From Pelagicoccus sp. (lineage in GTDB: Bacteria > Verrucomicrobiota > Verrucomicrobiia > Opitutales > Opitutaceae), in NCBI GenBank assembly GCA_028284635.1, contig JANQRJ010000037.1, positions 1 through 64,000 on the forward strand: a stretch of 64,000 nucleotides of DNA. The letters are read 5' to 3'. The position numbers were made by a program, and so were the translations under genes. Shown here in pieces: positions 60,590-64,000 of this stretch (its first letter is position 1; every line of letters starts with the position of its first letter). Below the pieces are notes generated by a model. That model was not told the origin of the DNA, ran no database searches, and saw only the letters and a list, made by a program, of their open reading frames with translations.

Positions 60590-61807
60590 ATGTTGAAGTT
60601 CCTCCGCCGGATCCGTCGGAAGCTTGCTGATCGGCCCCGTAGTTCCTACAAAGAAGCTTGCTTGCTGATAGAAAAAGCGAGTCTGGTTGAGCAATACGGC
60701 TGTAGAAGGGAGAAGGGGCGGCTAATCGATTCGCTTAACGGGTGCGTACTAATGCCTGCTTCGAGTAATGATGGGGTGGGTATCCAGGCCATGATCAGGA
60801 TTTGCTTGATATTTTTGGCTCGAAAGGGAGAGGGCACTTATATCCATGTTCCATTTATTGGGGTAGGGCATCAAAAAATCGATCCGATCGGGCGTGATCT
60901 TTCTAGAGAAGAATGGGCATCTCTGATGGAGGGTTTCCTGAACCTCGGTCAGGATGAAGTTTGGATCACGGATCTTGCGGATTCCATGGGGAAGCGCTCT
61001 CTGGCAAGGCATTTGGAGACTAGATCGATCAGTTTGGTTGATCCGGTAGATGAGCGTGAGAACGAGCTTGCAGCTACGGTGAATAGCATTCGAGATATTC
61101 GTTTTGAAAACCCAGCGAGTCATCGAGTTTGGAGTCTTGGATTGGAGGTTTGTCGGTTTCCCGTAGAATGTGAAATGCATCTGGACGAATCTTTTATTAA
61201 AGTTCTTCGATCTAAATTCAGAAAAAACGGATATGTTCCGAAGACGAACTTCTACGAAAAAAAGTATCTAGATGTAGCTATTCATATTCGAAGAGGGGAT
61301 GTCTGGCGGGCTTGTAAGTCTGGATCCACAAAACGGAGTCATACAAATAAACTCATGAGTCAGGAGTATTATGTGGATCTACTTAGCGATCTTCAGTCGC
61401 TTTTCTCTGATTCCGTACCGCCTGTTCGGTTTCATGTATTTTCGGATGGAAAACCGGAGGACTTCGATGATTTCGTGTTTGGCAGTGAAGAGGTCGCGAG
61501 TCTGAAACTGGAATCAGGATTATCGATCGAGAATATACAATTTCATCTTTGCGATAGCACTATCGATTCCCTCTACCATCTGATAGAAGCCCCGATTTTG
61601 GTTCCTGGAAAAAGTACATTCAGTGTTTTGGCTATCCTGCTTGGAGAGTCTGTTGTTCTTTACGATGAGAGAATAACGGAATTCTACCAATACGATCTTC
61701 TTGCCAAGTATATGTCTGGAAATTCCAGGTTTGTTTCGTTGGATGGCACGACTGAAGAGATTTTAGTTTCGGTGAGAGAAGCCGAGAGCTTGCACGCGCG
61801 ATTTTAA
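60590..61807 (+). CDS. Glycosyltransferase-like protein with HxRxGD motif (fucosyltransferase type)
   Basis: The product has 405 residues from the ATG at 60590. The motif DVAIHIRRGDVWRA (near 230-243) is that of GT11/GT23/GT65/GT68-type fucosyltransferases, where the Arg and Asp act on the GDP-sugar. The upstream NDGVGIQAMIRICLIFLARKGEGTYIHVPF is the N-terminal acceptor-type Rossmann segment, and FHVFSDGKPEDF with ILVPGKSTFSVLAILLG form the C-terminal lobe with GxxSxFS. Base composition is visibly more AT-rich than the neighbouring housekeeping genes. It is on the plus strand, opposite to the other sugar-transferase genes. Exact sugar is not known. Confidence 0.7.
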   Translation: MLKFLRRIRRKLADRPRSSYKEACLLIEKASLVEQYGCRREKGRLIDSLNGCVLMPASSNDGVGIQAMIRICLIFLARKGEGTYIHVPFIGVGHQKIDPIGRDLSREEWASLMEGFLNLGQDEVWITDLADSMGKRSLARHLETRSISLVDPVDERENELAATVNSIRDIRFENPASHRVWSLGLEVCRFPVECEMHLDESFIKVLRSKFRKNGYVPKTNFYEKKYLDVAIHIRRGDVWRACKSGSTKRSHTNKLMSQEYYVDLLSDLQSLFSDSVPPVRFHVFSDGKPEDFDDFVFGSEEVASLKLESGLSIENIQFHLCDSTIDSLYHLIEAPILVPGKSTFSVLAILLGESVVLYDERITEFYQYDLLAKYMSGNSRFVSLDGTTEEILVSVREAESLHARF

Positions 61808-62931
61808 ATCCTGTTTTCTCGAAGTCGGCTGATGGTTTCCGGCGAGGTGTTCGCTTCGAGCCATTTTGGTTTGTGTATTGGGGAAAAGGTTTGTATCTTG
61901 TGGATTTTGGAGGCCGTTTTCGAACCTCGCCCTTCAGCCAGGAACCAGTGGCGTTTCAAGAGCACTTCTTTGAGTCTAGCTGGTCTCAGGAGGACTCCTG
62001 TTTGCGCTAGACGTTCGAGGCCTGAGGAATACCGGTCGAGGTTTCGTTCAGTGAGACCGACGCAAGGGACTTCCTTCGCTGAATTCGGATTTGGGTTTCG
62101 GTAGCCATGCTGGGCGATATAGTCCTCCAGCAGGTAAGAGAGAGCAGCGGCGAGTCCGGGGTCTGCTTTTCTTTCCCAAGCGAAGACCCTGGAAGCGTCT
62201 AGTCGATCCGAAACGGCATTCTTCCATGGTTCGTTGGCGCTGCTTACCTTTTTGCCGGACTCGCGCGTGTCTAGCAGATCGTCTGAATACGGAATGCCGA
62301 TGTGCTCACATGCGGGCTGGAGCGCTTCTCGGGGGTTCGCGACGAGATCTTCGTATTTCACGAAGCAGATTTTGCTACGGTCAAAACGTTGCCTTTCGAA
62401 TTCCATGTGCCAGCTGCGAATGGTGTATGCATTTTGGATCGTTGAGAATTTTCTCCAATGGTGTAGCTTGCTCATGGAAATCGCGGAATCGCGTGGGTCC
62501 CGAACAGAGAAAATGATCCTAGCTGTTGGAAAGGTTTCCAATATTGCCTCCAGGTATCGCATGTGGTTAGGGGTTTTTTCCAACCATCTGCGTTTTCCTT
62601 GCGAGGATGCGTAGAGGTTTAGAAAGGTGCTTACGACATTGCGTATGGAAGGAGTGACCTTCGAAAGTTCATTTTCAAAGACTTTTGGAGGGATTTTATA
62701 CAATTCGAATAACTGCTGGTCTGCCAAAGTGAGTTTGGCTGTTTCCTCGATAGCGAGTTTTGGCCATTCCGGGTCAGCAATGATTCGTTGATATGTTTCC
62801 TGAGTGATCTTCGAGTAGAGATGGGTCTCGGGTCCGCAGGCGATTTCGGGGTGGTTCGACAGGATCGCGGCGAGCAAGGTTGTTCCTGATCTAGGTAAGC
62901 CAACGATGAATATAGGTTCTTTCTCTGCCAT
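61804..62931 (-). CDS. Sulfotransferase family protein
   Basis: The 375-residue protein carries the 5'-PAPS loop IFIVGLPRSGTTLLAAILSNHPEIACGPETHLYSK (motif GLPRSGTT at about 11-18) and the 3'-phosphate segment ARIIFSVRDPRDSAISMSKLHHW (near 143-165), as in sulfotransferase family 3/tyrosylprotein sulfotransferase-like proteins. FEDLVANPREAL-like (VKYEDLVANPREALQPACEHIG) is the family's third segment. It transfers sulfate from PAPS, here probably to a polysaccharide because of the neighbouring glycosyltransferases. Its end overlaps the 3' end of the converging fucosyltransferase-like gene by four bases. Confidence 0.85.
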   Translation of the reverse strand: MAEKEPIFIVGLPRSGTTLLAAILSNHPEIACGPETHLYSKITQETYQRIIADPEWPKLAIEETAKLTLADQQLFELYKIPPKVFENELSKVTPSIRNVVSTFLNLYASSQGKRRWLEKTPNHMRYLEAILETFPTARIIFSVRDPRDSAISMSKLHHWRKFSTIQNAYTIRSWHMEFERQRFDRSKICFVKYEDLVANPREALQPACEHIGIPYSDDLLDTRESGKKVSSANEPWKNAVSDRLDASRVFAWERKADPGLAAALSYLLEDYIAQHGYRNPNPNSAKEVPCVGLTERNLDRYSSGLERLAQTGVLLRPARLKEVLLKRHWFLAEGRGSKTASKIHKIQTFSPIHKPKWLEANTSPETISRLRENRI

Positions 62932-62986
62932 TTTATTGAATTCTTGCTCGACCAGTTTGTTTGGGAGGAGTGGAGCGTTTGGGGAT

Positions 62987-64000
62987 TTATGTGCCTAGTT
63001 CCAGGATTTCGGTTATTCTCTTTTGCTCCTTTTCGAAAGTGAATTTCTCATTCGCGTGTGAGAAAGCGTTTCGAGATAGCTGGCTGTAGATCGCCTTGTC
63101 AGAAGCGATTCTCATAATTAGAGATGCTTGTTCCGCGATGTCGCCGGATTTGCAGAGAAAGCCAGTCTTTTGATCGATAACGCTCTCCGGGATGGCTCCC
63201 GATATGGTGGAGAGAACAGGAAGCCCGTACGACATGGCCTCAATGAAGGTAACTCCGAAAGCTTCGTCCCGATTCGATATAACACCAACGCCGTTGTGAG
63301 TTATGAACAGATCGTGATTCTCGTAAAGAGAGCAGGCTTGTTGGGGATCGACTTCTCCCAGCAAGCGAATTCGATTCTTGTATCTGCTTTTTCGCGCAAG
63401 AATCTCGCATGTGACACGGAGGGGGCCGCTTCCTGCGATGGTGAGGGTGCCAAGGAAACCTTTTTCGCATGCAAGCTCGAAGGCTTTGATTGTATCGTCG
63501 GGGCCTTTGAAATCTACCAGTCTGCCTAGAAAAAGCAAACGTAGCTTGGGGCTGTGGATCTTGTTTTCAAGAACGGATGCCTTCTGCTTGGGAACGCCGA
63601 AGTATTTCAAGACGATGCTCTCTTGAGGTATTTCTTCCGAGGTCAGATAGTTAAAGGTGTTTTGGGAGTTCGCGATAAAAACGGCTCTTTTTGCGAGCTG
63701 TCTAAAAGTCTTCTTGTAGTTCTCGTCTCGCGTCTTTTCGAAAGGCGGGTAGTTGTTTCTCGCTTCGAGTTGAAAATCGACACCGTGGACGTGCACGAAA
63801 ATTTTCCCTCGAAAATTCTTCCATTTCGGTAAAGTGGAAATGGCGAAATTCGCATAGTTCAGAAAGAGAATCTCCTGAGAGTCTGTTCGACTGTTGAGAT
63901 TTGGGAATAGGACCGTTTTATCCCGGGGTGGAGTTCGAAATCTGCCTAGAAATCTTCGTTTTCTGTGGCATGATATTATTGGAACGTTCCTCCAGTGCCT
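62987..64000 (-). CDS. Family 4 glycosyltransferase, runs off the window
   Basis: The reading frame stays open from 62987 to the window edge, so it is partial at its N-terminus; a GTG at 63796 (which would give 269 residues) is internal, because the codons upstream of it translate to a sensible GT4 N-terminal sequence (about 68 extra residues, including KIFVHVHGVDFQLEA). The GT-B C-terminal domain shows LRLLFLGRLVDFKGPDDTIKAFELACEKG, a nucleotide-binding segment, and EAFGVTFIEAMSYGLPVLST (the EAFGxxxIEAMxxGxPV motif). It would add a sugar to the extracellular polymer. It lies upstream of the sulfotransferase on the same strand. Confidence 0.85.
   Translation of the reverse strand, partial: RHWRNVPIISCHRKRRFLGRFRTPPRDKTVLFPNLNSRTDSQEILFLNYANFAISTLPKWKNFRGKIFVHVHGVDFQLEARNNYPPFEKTRDENYKKTFRQLAKRAVFIANSQNTFNYLTSEEIPQESIVLKYFGVPKQKASVLENKIHSPKLRLLFLGRLVDFKGPDDTIKAFELACEKGFLGTLTIAGSGPLRVTCEILARKSRYKNRIRLLGEVDPQQACSLYENHDLFITHNGVGVISNRDEAFGVTFIEAMSYGLPVLSTISGAIPESVIDQKTGFLCKSGDIAEQASLIMRIASDKAIYSQLSRNAFSHANEKFTFEKEQKRITEILELGT

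Overview
The window looks like a chromosomal segment of a Verrucomicrobiota bacterium, most likely class Opitutae (a Puniceicoccales/Pelagicoccus-like lineage). This is inferred from the VPDSG-type C-terminal sorting tails, an exosortase with PrsK/PrsR/PrsT partners, the style of the housekeeping proteins, and many intergenic palindromes. Coding density is high. There are no rRNA genes, no tRNA that I could see, and no CRISPR array, prophage or IS transposase. The last gene runs off the right edge.

Layout. 0.2-3.4 kb: a very large secreted protein of unknown function. 3.5-16.2 kb: mixed metabolic genes, including a glyoxalase-like protein, hisF, an unknown toroid-like protein, rho, acs, an M42 peptidase with a four-helix-suffix remnant, an SDR, a disulfide oxidoreductase, a DJ-1 protein and an epimerase-like SDR. 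16.4-18.5 kb: ebfC-recR-hpt facing an orphan NarL-type response regulator. 18.9-21.9 kb: a ketosynthase, acyl carrier protein and FAD oxidoreductase cluster. 22-30.2 kb: rplU-rpmA, a methyltransferase, ilvC, a Wzi-like protein, a secreted protein with four TonB-C-like modules, queF and a rhomboid-like protein. 30.3-37.2 kb: a small LuxR-type regulator, a Prc protease, a rhomboid protease, ychF, rpsP, trmD and rplS (no rimM).

37.4-64 kb is largely an envelope and exopolysaccharide region. tkt is followed by a Wza-like export protein and a dTDP-rhamnose set (an NRS/ER-like bifunctional reductase, rmlB, rmlA). The exosortase system occupies 43.2-54.0 kb: PrsR, a lamin-tail-like CTERM protein, PrsK, two tandem CTERM paralogues, the TPR lipoprotein PrsT and the exosortase. 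glmS (UDP-GlcNAc precursor supply), an HTTM-like membrane protein, a second FAD oxidoreductase and a group of glycosyltransferases and a sulfotransferase follow. The parts fit together as precursor synthesis, polymer assembly and export, and exosortase-anchored surface proteins under sigma-54/PrsR control.

The most interesting non-genic signals are several families of intergenic palindromes. Two identical 23-bp-arm elements lie 3.4 kb apart. Two elements with related 23-27-bp arms share a core. Two near-perfect 36-38-bp palindromes are centred on CCAACGTTGG, each about 100 bp upstream of a minus-strand gene. A candidate sigma-54 promoter lies in front of one tandem CTERM gene, with a weaker match in front of the other.
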